Assembly: GCA_030544235.1 (NCBI GenBank)
Contig: CM060473.1
Span: forward strand, 26,065,535-26,129,534
Reading direction: 5' to 3'
Source: Lepturacanthus savala
Lineage: Eukaryota > Chordata > Actinopteri > Scombriformes > Trichiuridae
Length of the DNA: 64,000 bases
Shown here: one piece after another, positions 46,645-59,183 of the stretch
Layout: every line of letters begins with the position of its first letter
Position numbering within the stretch: the stretch's first letter is position 1
Notes under the pieces: model-generated
The model's database searches: none
What the model was told of the DNA's origin: nothing
What the model saw: the letters and a program-made list of their open reading frames with translations, nothing else
Made by a program: the position numbers and the translations under genes

Positions 46645-47109
46645 TTCAACAACATAACCTTGACAAATTTGTAATACATTATCTGCTACGGTTTATTTAA
46701 AAAAAAAAAAAAAAAAAGAAGTCATTAGCAATATGTTTTTTTTTTCTTTTTCTCGTTCTTATAGACTAGCATAGAATCCCGTCACTAAAGCCATTCATGT
46801 TGGTTGTGATATACTGAAAATGAGGCCACTCAACAACACCCGTCCCACCCTCCCCACTGAAAAAAGTCTGCATCAGTCACTCACCTTCTGCTTCCAACTT
46901 CCCCTAAACCCAACCCACATCAAAGCCAGGGCAAACCAAGCGGCTACATGCTTTCTCCAGGGAAAAAAAAAAAAAAAAGAAAAAAAAAAATCATACAAAA
47001 CAAAATAGAAGGAACACAAGAATGAAGCACAAAGTCCTAAAAATGTGGAATCTGGTGAGAATTTGTACAGGTGTGATCCCAGGACTGACCACCGTGGGGC
47101 AGTGTACAT

Positions 47110-50100
47110 TTATCCGTAAAGGTCGTCTTCGTTGTCTTCGTTGAAAAGAGGACCGCCGCCGGTTCCTCCCGAACCGTGACTCGGACCGCTGCCGCCTGCG
47201 GTGCTGGAGGGAAACCTGAGAAACAAAAAAAAAGACGAGGGTTCATTAGTAGAGATGCTGATTTTATGCAACAGTACAAGAAAATATGATTTTTAACAGC
47301 TTCTTAAAAGCTAAAATTTAGAGGAACCTGCTCTCACAGCAATATAAATTAGTGTTTTCCCATAAATTCTTAGAGAATTTAGACCCAGATTCTCTTCCGT
47401 TAGGTGAGTGCTGGGATTTCCTGAAGGTCTGTGAACGCATCTTGCTGCAGCTATTGTGTGGAATGTAGTTTTCTAAAAGATGAAAAGACGGCAGCAGTCG
47501 TGAACTTTTCTTATGAAGTTTGCTTTGGCGTGAGGAATAAAGTAACCGATTAGTAAATGACTGATTTTGTGGCATTTTCTCATAATTTATGAAGATTTTG
47601 TGCCTTTTTATTTTACTTCAAGGTCCCAATCAAAGCTCTAAAGAGGCTTAAGTCACTGATGCTGTGTCCCAAATCATTCTGCACTTACACTTCATATATG
47701 GTTTTGTGAAAGACGTGTGGCATTTTGAGTTTATTATGCAAGAATTAGACATATTAGGAAGCTGTAAAAAGCTGCTGTATATTGCTGATTAAGCAGGAAT
47801 TCAAACTGTAGGAGCTGGTTAAACCACCACACATGAAACCCCTGAATGCTGAGATGCGGTACCTGAAGCTGCCGAAGCCGCGGCTCTGCTGCAGTGTCTG
47901 GGCGAACATCTCGTATTTGCGGATGTCGTTGTCACTGACGGAGCGACGGGCGAATCGCATCGCCTCTTCAAAGTGGTCCTTCCTGATCTCTGGGACGGGG
48001 TCGTCCTCCTCCACCTCCTGTGAGGAGGAAGATGATGATGATGATTAAGAGAAAATACGCAAAAGATCAGGATCCGTCAGCAGGAAGAGAGCTTGGACTG
48101 ACCATGGCCTGTGGGTTGGTCTGCCTCTCCCTCTCTCTGCGGATCTCGTTCTCGATGCTCTCTCTGATGGCCAGTTTACACGCCCGCTGGCAGATCTCTG
48201 TCAGGTCAGCGCCAGAGAAACCGTTGGTCATCTTAGCCAGGAAGTCCAGATCCACGTCCTGTTGAACACACAGAAATAAAGAGTTAAAGTCCACATGTCC
48301 AGCTGAAGCCATGTTTAATAGTGGTGGTTTCCTGATGCGATTACAATTAACAGATTTTTCAATTAACAATTCAATTCACAATCACTGATTGATTTTCCAT
48401 TTGACAGCATGGTAGCACATGCTACAGTAGCCCATGTTAGCATGATGAATCAAATAGCAGCTAAACCTGCTAACGGCTTAGCATGTGGTTTCTGAGAGAC
48501 ATTACACTACTGTGCATGTTATTGTAGCCTGAGTTTGCTGTGAAATTCAGTCTGGAAACCAAGAAGCCAGTTTAAACCAATCACAGAACAGGGGAGGGTT
48601 GTTGTTAACTGTGGATCCAACATGGCAGCAGAGGGTGATTTACCTTCTGATGCAGCTTAGAAAGTGTTTTAAGTAACTTAGACTGAAAGTTTATTTTGAA
48701 AAATTAGTAGTTTTTAGCGCTAAACCAAACATCATTGGGTATGTGATGATAAACTACATACAGACGCCTTTGATAGAGATTAACCATTATTTCATTAACC
48801 ATATCTACAATACGAACAAATAAACTGATGGTTCCTAGACTGAATATTAATCTACACTGGTATTTAGTCTGGTGTTAGCCAGGCTACGACCTTCAACATG
48901 AGGTGAACTGAGTTCAAGCTTTCATGCAGCTTCTTTTGAATGGAAACCACCATTTTTACCAAATAAAATTGTTTTATATTTAATAATAGTCCTACTTATA
49001 ACATTCATGATATTAATGGATCTTCTTCCTCACCTTGCTGATGGGGCTCTTGCGCAGGTTGGCCTTCAGGATGCTGATCCTGCTCTTCTCGTCGGGCAGG
49101 GGGATGTAGATGAGCTGGTCCAGGCGGCCGGGCCTCAGGATGGCCGGGTCGATGATGTCCGGCCTGTTGGTGGCGCCGATGATGAACACGTTCTTCTTGC
49201 TGGACATGCCGTCCATCTCCGTCAGGATCTGGTTGATGACGCGGTCGGCCGCTCCGCCGCCGTCGCCAACGTTACCGCCGCGGGCCTTAGCTATGGAGTC
49301 CAACTCGTCAAAGAACAGGACGCACGGGGCCGCCTGGCGAGCCTGGTGACAGAAAAACAAAAAAAAGAAGCCATTTAATACAGTGGTTCTCAAACTGGGG
49401 TCTGGGGACCCCCAGGGGTCTTTAAGGAGGTGGTCGGGGGTCCCCAGAATAAAGGAGAATCATTTTCTCTGTAACTCCTCAATGACAGAAAGTAGGAGCA
49501 TTTATATAGAGGACTGACAGTTTATAATACATTCATTTTATTTAGTAGTATATATATAAAAATTAAATGTACATTTCCTGGTATATTCATTTATTTATTA
49601 TGGCACTTTCAGTCCTCTATAATTTTGGCCTCCAACACTTTCTGTTATAAAACATCTAAAAGCAAAACTCTTATCAGACTGATCTAGTTTTTATGAGTTT
49701 AAGGGTCCTTGATGTGAAAAAGTTTGAGAATCACTGACATACATCATAGTTCACATGTAATAAAATGAATAAAACCAACTAAGACTGTGCAATTAATTGA
49801 ATTGTGAATGAAATCTCCAAACTCATTTTATATATTGAGGTGAAAGATGACAAATACATTAAAAATTAATGAATAAAATGGAAAATTCAAGAAATACATT
49901 TACTGATATATTTATTTATGTATTGAGTAATTATTAATTTATTCTTGAGCATGGTGGTTTCAGTCTTCCATAACTTTGGCCTTGAGTTTCTGACGCTCTC
50001 TAATAATAAAACATCGTATGAGACGGGGTCTAGTTTGTCTAGTCCCCAACTTGGTCTAGTTTTAATGAGTTTACGGGTCCATTGATGTGAAAAACTGTGA

Positions 50101-53035
50101 GAACTACTGATTTAATAACATCGAACAGTGCCATTTTCCCTCCTCTGTACCTAAAGCAGCTTTTAAGACTCTTCTTACCTTGTCAAAGATCTCTCTGACG
50201 TTGGCCTCAGACTCTCCGAACCACATGGTGAGCAGCTCAGGTCCTTTGATGGAGATGAAGTTGGCCTGACACTCGTTGGCGATGGCCTTGGCCAGCAGAG
50301 TCTTACCACAGCCGGGGGGACCGTAGAACAGAACGCCTTTGGACGGGGTCATGCCGAACTTCAGGAACTTGTCTGGGTGCTCCACTGGGTACTGAGTTTA
50401 ACAGGAAGAGAGGAAAAAAAATAAAGTCTCACTTCCTGTTTGAGATGTGATTTGACATCTGGAAGCGTTTCCTACCTGCACCAACTCCTGCAGCTCCCTC
50501 TTCACATCATCCAGACCTCCGATGTCCTCCCAGGTGATGTTGGGAACCTCCACCACCGTCTCCCTGAGGGCTGATGGGTTACTCTGGCTCAGGGCCCACT
50601 GCATGATAAGACACAGCATGTTAGAGCAGGAAGGATCCATCCTTTACACCCAAAACCACCAGGTCCTCAAGATCGTCAAAGCTGCGATTTTTATTTTTTA
50701 CAGACTTGTTTTCACCTCCATGACCTTTTCTCTCCTCTACTTTAAGTCCAGACATAGACAGCCATAGACTATATATAGCATGTTTCCGGTTAATAAATAG
50801 AACATTTGGTTTTAGGTTTCATTCTTGCATTAGAGGTGGGACAGTTATTGTTTTAATGGTACATTGCAGGTTTCTGTGATATTTGTAAATGTGCAAACTT
50901 GATTTGATTAAAATCCGCCATAAAAAAAATGTATTTCTTAATCGTTCAGCTCTAGAACTTACTACACCGATATACTCCAGTCATAATAAATTAGGGATAC
51001 TGTGAGATTTTATACATTTTTGGGGTAATATTACATAAAAATAGTGTTTCTTTTAACTTTGATTAGTAATATCAAAGGGAACTTCTACTCATTTCACTCA
51101 AATGAAGATCAAATAGGAAAAGCACTTGTATAAACAACAGTATTCCCAACTTATTGTGACTAGTGTATGTATTACTGATCAACTAGCATGGTTGTATTAT
51201 CAGTAAAAGCAGGTACATCTATGGCAACGTAAAGACTGATCCAAAAATAATAACCTCTACTTGAGAAAACTGTCCATTTTTGGACGCGTCACAAAAATTT
51301 GAAGCTGCTTCAATAACCTTTAATAATAAATCTGACTGAATGTTTGAGCTTCAGAAATAAAATATGTTGAGTATTAGTGGTTAATCATCGTTCAGCCCTT
51401 CTCTGGAGGCCTTCATAGACCATGTGGAGGATGGAACTGCTCCATCTCCTACCTTGAAGTCATCCATGGTAACAGCAAGAGAATTCATGACTTCAGCATC
51501 AATGGTCTCGTCCTCGAGGTCGATCAGGTCCATCTTCTTCCTGATGGCCTGCAGGGCGGCTTCAGAGCACAGAGCAGCCAGATCTGCACCGACGTGCCCA
51601 TGGGTCTCATTGGCTACCTACAAAAACACAATAGAGAGCTCAGTAATACTCAACCAGCCATTCCTGTCCACAAACCTGACAAATAGAAAGAAGCATCCAT
51701 GAAAACCACTGTTGCTGCGCAGAAAGTGATGAAAAAGTCAGTTGTATTGAATTTATTTATGGAACTCGTGCAGGATTTGCTCGATGAATTGATTTGTCGG
51801 GTCAAATAAAGTTTTATGGGAGCTTAAACCTGACGTGCAGATGCCATTTTCCGCCGTTTGTTTGCCTGCCTCGTGTAGAACAGCAGATGTCGGATTAAAC
51901 AAACACAATGGCTGCTGTACGCTGCAGCCAGAACACATCACTGTACTCTACATGAGTGGAACAGGCTACTCCACATCTAAAATAATTAACTCCAGGCAGA
52001 TTCAAGAGTAAGGGAGTAACAGCCACATGACCACGTAGCTCCAGAGCAGCAGCATGTGGAGAGGTGTCACCTGACTATGTGAACAGACCTGTTCCAAGTC
52101 AACATCATCAGCCAGCTTCATGTTCTTGGTGTGGATCTGGAGAATCTCCAACCGGCCGGTGGCGTCCGGGATGCCGATGTCCACTTCCCTGTCAAAACGA
52201 CCTGGAGGAAGAGGAGGAGGAGGTCAAAACACACAGATTACTACCACAGAAACTGACCCAGTTCATGTGTACAGCACATTTCTAAAAGGTGCTTTACATG
52301 AAATATTAAAAGCTTCAAGATGCAATTTAAAAACTGTTGATTGAAAAGAGGAAAAAGCTAAGAAAGAAGAGCTGTGCATGAGAGTTTAAGAGCACTGCTG
52401 ACAGGAAGTTAAGACTCATAGTCAGCAAAATGTTCACAATGAGTGGGAACGTTTGTTTTCAGTGATACTTCAGTATCTGATAAATAAACCAGGTCCATTT
52501 TTAACCCTGAATTTGTTTGTTTTGAGTACTTCAATAATAGATCAGTTACCAACTATTACATTCAACTCCTCTGATAATCAATTCGAGTCATTTTTAAGAG
52601 AATGTCCAAATTCTCTGGTTCCAGCTTCTCTTCTCTGATTATTTTCTGGTTTCTTTATTCTTCTATAACAGTCAACTGATGATCTTTGGGTTGTGGACTG
52701 TTGGTCTAGACCAAAAAAAGCTTTGGGAAACACTGATCTGCATTTTACAACATTTTATAAAGCACAATCAAAATAGTTGTTGGTTGCAGACGTAGGATGC
52801 TGTCAAACATCTGCACAGTGCTGTGAGAAACTGATTCAACTGGACAAATTTAAAAGCACAACCAATAATATGAGCCACACAAGCAGAAATAACCATAATT
52901 GTTGGTTACTGCAGTGACCACTCAAAGTGCTGCTGCTGGAAAATTACATTTGAATTTACTGGGGATGAAGAGATGAAGCTACAGTAACTCCTCACATTAG
53001 ATCATATTGGTTGTTATTAGTCCTGGTGTTTTTAG

Positions 53036-53076
<41 letters not shown>

Positions 53077-56000
53077 TGTAGTGATGGAAACATCCATAAT
53101 TTATTCCTCCAACAGTAACCGTATACATGGTTGAAATCTCTATTTACCAAATCTCCTCAGAGCCGGGTCGATGCTGTTGGGTCTGTTGGTGGCAGCCATG
53201 ACGATGACATGAGCTCTCTGTTTCAGGCCGTCCATTAGAGTCAGCAGCTGGGACACAATGCGCCTCTCCACCTCTCCGTGAGTCTACAAAAAAAACCCCA
53301 AACACTCACATGTTAATCCTATCGAGGCATTAACCAGATTGCTATAACCTGTTATTAACCATTTAAAGACTAGTCCTGTGCTGAGATTCAGACGCTCCTC
53401 GTCTTTCTCTCACCTTCTCTCTCTTAGGCGCGATCGCATCAAGCTCATCGATGAAGATGATGGCAGGAGCATTTTTCTCTGCTTCCTCGAAGGCCTTTCT
53501 CAGGTTACTCTCACTCTCTCCTGCCAGCTTACTCATGATCTCAGGCCCTGGAAACAGAGAGACGACCATTATTCAGTTCAGTACAAGCATTATGTAAAAT
53601 ACTATGCATTAAACAGATTTATCCTTTAATAAAAACAAATATAAACAAACATAAGTTAATGTTCACACCATTAATGAGGAAGAAGAAAGCTCCAGTTTCA
53701 TTGGCCACAGCTCTGGCAATCAAGGTCTTTCCAGTTCCAGGGGGTCCATACAGCAGGATTCCACGTGGGGGCTGAGAAAGGGGGAAAAATGTTAAAATAA
53801 ATGTTTAACCCATTTTTGATTTAACAAGTTAAAATGTAGAAATGTTTTGATGATTGAGTTTCTCTAGTCAACAGGAAAACAGAAGCATCTACTGGGTTAT
53901 TGTGTTAACTGCCAACTTAAATTATCTTTAAATTTGACATTTTAATAAATACAGTAGCAGCAAAACCCATTAGTATATTTCATATTAATTATGGGCATAT
54001 TTCACTGCTTAGAAGTTCAGCTTTACATGAGCCTATGGGAGAATGTGCCTTTTAAATTATATGAAGGTTAAACAGGCTCATTAAAAATTCTACTATGAAG
54101 GGCGAACACGTCCTCAGTGAGAAAACGAGCTAAAAGGATGGAGTACCTTGACTCCGATGGCCTTGAAGAGCGCAGGGTGTCTGAGCGGCAGCTCCACCAT
54201 CTCTTTGATCTGAGCCAACTGCTTCCTGACTCCTCCGATGTCATCGTAACCCACCTCGTTCAGGGACTCCTCCTCATCCTGCGTGTTCCGGACAGGAGTC
54301 AAAATTAAAATCTAATTTTAATGAAATCTGGTTCATGTTGACAGTAATGTGAACCGGCGACGCACCTCTCTCCTGATTGGTTCTCCCTCACAGTGGATGA
54401 CGGTATCGGGAGCGACGATGCAGTAGGGAGACGGATCGGTCTCCACCACCTTGAATTCAACGGCACGCATTCCTCCTCTGACCAGGAAAATATCACCTTC
54501 ATAAGGAAACATGAAGCATAGGAGTAAATCCCAGGAGGGAGGATACAGGGGAGACAAATCTTTGTAAACACAAATAAATCATTTAATACAAGCACCGCTA
54601 ATGTAAACAATGTGTTTAATTGTTGAAAAATTAGTGCCCCCCCCCCCTTATTCCTCAAAGTGGTTTGGTCCAGATGCTGTTTTCCAGTGGGCGGAGCCAG
54701 TGACTAAGCTAATTTTGACAGACAGCTAATAGCTAGCTACCTGGAAGAAACTAATTAAACTAATATGTAGAAGCCAGTAAATCATTTATGACACCACTTG
54801 TCCATAAATCAGCCTCTTTTTTTAACCAGTCTGCAGGTTAATATCAGACCTAATGATTGTTAATGAGCTCTAACGATGGAAGCTAACATAGCAGCAGCAG
54901 GAAGACAGTAGAGAGAGAGGATGTGTTTGTTTTTCCCTCATTGTTTCATGATCTCATTTGCCTTGTGCATAAATAAATATAGAAGATGACTATAACTCCT
55001 ATTATTACTTTAGATAACATTGTTTAAAACATTTCAACATGCTGAAGGCTCAAACCTGCAAGGCAAGTTACAAAGGAGAAAGAAGAAGATAAGGCCAGAC
55101 TATTATGATCGTATAGTATGTTTTTTGTGCCCCTTCCAGAAATTATTCTCTTATTGTCTCCCTATCTATGAAATGGAATTTTCTTCCCTCCATGGGAGGA
55201 ATGAAACAAACAACCAGATAATATCAGATATTTGTCCCCTCACCTTTGCGGATTGGCCTGTAGGCCTCCAGGAAGTAGGGCTTGAGGTAGACCTCAAACA
55301 GGTTTCCAGTGATCCCCTCTACCGTGTCGTCTATGGGGAGGACGTGGATCCTCTTTCCGTACTTCACATCGGGACATGGCTGAATGCTGGAAGGAAATAT
55401 TACGATTAACGTTGGTTCTGTATAAAAACGTTTCATGAGGGCTGTGTGTTCTTTTTCCTTTCTTGTCTCTCTCCCCTCACCTGATGACGTCGCCCAGTCG
55501 GACCCTCAGGTTGTTGCGGACCACCCTGTTCATGCGGACCTTCTCGTCGGAGCAGGTGTCATCAGACAGCACGATGCAGACAGTCTCCCGCCTCTTCTTC
55601 CCCTTCATCAACACTGTGTCTCCGCGGAAGAGCTGCAGCTCGTCCATCTTGGTCTGAAGACACATTATAACCAAGTTATTTTAGGAATTTGCATTATTTT
55701 TGACATTTTAAATGATAAATCGTCCCAGAACATTACAGATGCACCACAGAGAATAATTGTGGATATATCAGCGATGCAGAAAATGTGTTAAAGGTGCACC
55801 TGAGAGAGCGAGACCACGCTGTTGTCTTCATTGATGGATTCATCGACAATCAGTCTGTTGGGTCTGTTCTTCTGTTTCAGAATTGCAGTGGCTAGATCAT
55901 CATTTTTTGCTCTAAAATGAGAAACAGATGGAAAACACTCAAGGTTAAATAAGTTCTTATTGTGCAAGTACCTCCAACAATAAAACAGCTGCTCCACTTG

Positions 56001-58035
56001 ATAAATAATTGTATGACAGGGGAAAAAATAATAATTGAATAAGAAAATAACATCTTGGTTTCTCATGTTCCAAAGCAACTCAAAAACATGTTTTTCCTTC
56101 CAGTTCCTACATGTTGAATAGTTGAGCTTCACTGTACAGAAAGATGTCAGTGCAGACTTTGACACTAGAAGGATGTTTTCACTTTTATCCACTGTAACTT
56201 TCTCTGTGCCTGTTGAAAATCCAATTTCATGGGTTGGGCCTATGATTTAGGACATCACAAATAGTTTGAAAGCAAATCCTGGACCAAAAGTCAAACACGT
56301 ATGATGTGGAAACGTAAAAGCCTCCAGGGCACAGTCACATAGTTTACTTTACACTGTTGTAGGAAACGGTGCCCAACAGTTAAAACTTCTAAGACAAGAT
56401 ATAATTGTATATTTAGATGTTCTGGAATTCATAATAAGGAAGAAGGATTTTAACAAGATAAGACACAAATAATGATTTTAGAGCATTTTCCATACAGGTG
56501 TGAAGAGGAACTTTAAGTGTTTATAGCTGCCAACATGCTCTTTGATAGTGAAACTTCTGACTTTCAGGTCAAGTTTCTTTTATTGTTCAGGACGTCAATA
56601 AAGTGAACTTGGCTACAGACAGAAGGTGATACAGCCGGTGTCATATTAAAACATGAGATGAAACAGTTTCTGGTATTGTTTCTGTACCACGTGGCACTTG
56701 TTACCATTAGAGAAATTAAAAAAAGGTATAATTGACTTTTACAAAAGGATAAAATCTATTTCACAAATCTAAGTGATTATTACAGTACTGTCATTTAAGA
56801 ATTAGCTAGCACAAGCACATTTCATAAGCTGCAAATTAACTTATAGAATCAATTAAAGAATATGATCATAATAATTTGTATTATGTGGATGTTTTCCTAC
56901 GTTATAGTTAATATAACACGGGCCAAAAAGTCAAAAGGCAACGAGGTGAAAAATGTACCTAGTGGGACTTGTTACCATTAGAGAAATTAAAAAAGGTAAA
57001 ATAGACTTTAAAAAGAATAAAAACGTAATTCACAAATGTAGTGATTAATATATTGTATAAATGGAGGTCTAAATGAATGTTAAATTGTTTTATTTAATTT
57101 AGAAATAACATTTACTTGTTTAGCACAACATGTAATTTGCTGTGTTTTGTTTTAACGGTATCGTGTCTATTTTTTCATACAAGCACATTTAGGAATAAGC
57201 TTTAAATTAACTTATATAATCAATTAAAGAGTGTGAGATTGGTAATTTGTATTATGTGGATCTCTTTCTAGGTTATAGTTAATCATAATAATATATCACA
57301 GGGCATATCAGGTCATTTTGACAACTCGCCTAACGTTTAACACGGACAACTCACGTATGCTTAAAAGAAAAGTAAATAACGAACACGTTTGGCTCAAATA
57401 GCTTCGTATTTCTAAAATATTGCAGTTTCTGTTTCATATTGTTGGCATGCTAATGCTAGCTTTGAAGCTAACTGACTGGCGAGCAAGCAGATGACACAGC
57501 AAAAGGATTGAGAGGAAAAAAAAAACTTTGTTAGCTTCCCCCCAATGGAAAGACTCTCCTTACAATTAACATAACTTACAAAAACATGTCATTGTTCCTG
57601 TTCAAACATATTAAACCAGATGTTGAGAGGTTTTATTTCACGAGTGTAAAATAAGAGTAAAACGTCGATCATTAGGGAATGAATAGCCTGCTAGCTTTGG
57701 TGCCACGAAGTTAGCTTTTTAGCTTCTTTATTTATGGCTACCGGTTAGCCTATTAGCAGAATATAGCTTAGTAATTATAATTATACATATTGTGACTACG
57801 ATTAAACACCGAGTCTCCAGACAGGTTATTATCCAGCGGACGGGCCGGTCTGATGCTGGTTGGCTTTGGCCTTGACGTTGATGCTAAGCTAAAGCTAAGC
57901 TAAGCTAACGCTAGCTAGTCAAACACGACGTTAGCCCTTTAATAAAAATGTGTTTGCTGGCAGCCATTGTTCCGCAAAAAACGCATTCCAATAAGAGCTA
58001 AAGCGTTTTTCTACTTACTCCCCTCCCGATGCCAT
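47110..58035 (-). CDS. vcp: Valosin-containing protein / p97 / transitional ER ATPase, complete
   Basis: Seventeen coding exons in minus order: 58019-58035, 55800-55911, 55481-55653, 55244-55386, 54366-54496, 54147-54278, 53669-53771, 53414-53547, 53148-53283, 52089-52201, 51453-51617, 50476-50598, 50179-50391, 49034-49342, 48103-48258, 47863-48017, 47110-47215. The sum is 2,421 nt, exactly 806 aa as in human. The N domain is followed by D1 with Walker A GPPGTGKT (245-252) and Walker B IIFIDE (E305). D2 has GPPGCGKT (518-525) and LFFDE (E578). The tail ends DDLYG, with Tyr805 for PUB and PUL partners. p97 is a hexameric segregase that unfolds ubiquitylated clients in ERAD, mitochondrial quality control, autophagy and chromatin extraction. 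The start ATG is in 'accATGG'. The first coding exon has only 17 nt. The Gly/Ser linker before the tail differs most from human. Confidence 0.98.
49380..49738. mobile_element. hAT-type MITE, copy 2 (vcp intron)
   Basis: The left end 'cagtggttctcaaactgggg' and the right end (reverse complement 'cagtgattctcaaacttttt') form terminal inverted repeats. 'gggacccccaggggtc' lies just inside. A further 5'-truncated copy lies at about 49960-50095, ending 'tgatgtgaaaaactgtgaga'. Both are in the intron between 49342 and 50179. Confidence 0.75.
53038..53076. repeat. (AGC)13 trinucleotide repeat in vcp intron
   Basis: Thirteen AGC triplets on the plus strand; in the vcp transcript the repeat reads CUG. 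It lies 72 nt downstream of the donor of exon 53148-53283. Confidence 0.97.
54635..55085. mobile_element. MITE-like family E, copy in vcp intron
   Basis: This is the inverse copy of 41400-41880, beginning with a C-run at about 54637-54646 and ending near 'ctgcaaggcaagtt'. It fills most of the intron between exons 54366-54496 and 55244-55386. Confidence 0.7.
56090..56300. mobile_element. MITE-like family G, copy 2 (vcp intron 1)
   Basis: 'ggacatcacaaatag' and 'gcaaatcctggacc' stand in the same order as in 14390-14700. The inverted copy at 58740-58890 shares 'tttctagtataaaactctgc' and 'tcattctgtacagt'. Confidence 0.5.
56680..57310 (+). repeat. Tandem duplication in vcp intron 1
   Basis: Two diverged units occur: 'cttgttaccattagagaaat' at about 56697 and again at about 56969, and 'aatttgtattatgtggat' at about 56873 and 57244. 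The spacing of roughly 270-370 bp means one unit gained an insertion. No further function is seen. Confidence 0.75.
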
Positions 58036-58355
58036 GGTCGTCCACCTGGATTAATAAATAAATTCTAGCTAAATGTTTAAGAGGCTTAACCGGTTCTCGT
58101 AGCCCAACAGTTCAACAGTGATATCACACGAAAAAGAGCACCAGTTCCGTGCTTTTCTGTACAATTATACCGTGAACTGTGGCCGTATCCTGCGTTCTGA
58201 TTGGCTTACAAGCTGTCAATCAAATTCGGGAACCAATGAGAGGCTCCGCAGTCTGACATCGCCAGTTACAAATGAGTAGGCGGGGCCTAGCGTCCCTAAA
58301 CTTTCCTCTGATTGGTCGTTTAAACCTGTCGCCGAACTTCTCTCGTCCAATAGAT
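58036..58355 (-). promoter_or_regulatory. vcp promoter region with four CCAAT boxes
   Basis: CCAAT motifs lie at 58200-58204 and 58311-58315 (minus orientation) and at 58233-58237 and 58347-58351 (plus orientation). They are 165-315 bp upstream of the ATG, in a more GC-rich stretch without a TATA box. Clustered CCAAT boxes of the NF-Y type suit a housekeeping promoter. The transcription start was not determined. Confidence 0.55.
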
Positions 58356-58359
58356 GCGC

Positions 58360-59060
58360 ACCGCGTTGATATTAAAACAACCATGAAAACATTAAATCTG
58401 TCTTTGATAGTGAACAAATCCGTGCAACTGAATGTTTTCATAATAAAATCCATATAAAAATAGAAACAAACATTATACAATTTAGAGCAGCAGCTGTTTG
58501 GTGTCTATCTTTTCATTTTTAAGTAGAGAATTTATTAAAAACATATATATATATATTAAGGGAAATACAAAAAAAAAAGTTCTCTGCAACAATAATGTTT
58601 TACCACAGAAAAACAATATTAAAATGACATGTACTCCCTGTTTATTGAAAAATACATATTATATGCATATTTTTTCCATTTCAAAAGTCTCCCACTTCAC
58701 TGAAAAGCTCATTCCTAGTGTCTGAGTTGGAGGCTTCAAGGTTCCACGTCTCACTTGTGTAAATTTTACACACCTGGCTCCAGAATATTTGTGATGTCAC
58801 AAATCAGGCATGGATAAACTTTCCACTGCAGCTTTCTAGTATAAAACTCTGCACATCCATCATTCTGTACAGTTAGGAACAAGAAAAACTCATTTTTGAA
58901 GTTCATCTTGATATTCATCATACATTATTACAGTAACAGTTGTATATACACACATATTTTTTCCTCAGTACTCTCATTAAACAGTTTCTCAACATTTCAT
59001 GCATAAGCCTACTAGTTTTCCCACCCACACAGTGTTCATTCAATAAATGACTGTAAGCTG
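58360..59060. other. Spacer between vcp promoter and fancg 3' end
   Basis: This is AT-rich. It includes the inverted family G fragment at 58740-58890 and nothing else recognised. Confidence 0.4.
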
Positions 59061-59071
59061 CTTCAAGCCGC

Positions 59072-59077
59072 TTTATT
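59072..59077 (-). terminator. Probable fancg poly(A) signal
   Basis: TTTATT on the plus strand (AATAAA on minus) lies 107 nt beyond the fancg stop codon. Confidence 0.6.
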
Positions 59078-59183
59078 TTAAATACATGTTTGTTGTGGGC
59101 ACAGGTTCCAGTTCAATAGGCCAGAGAAAGTTGATCCTGTTCTGTAAGTGATAGGCCATTCTTCTTTTGTCCCTCTCTGCCGA

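Noticed and set aside
52680..52740. Transposon end 'gtctagaccaaaaaaagctt' plus 'gggaaacactga' in a vcp intron
   Set aside because: It resembles a hAT-type terminus, but no partner end was found, so it is not called as an element.
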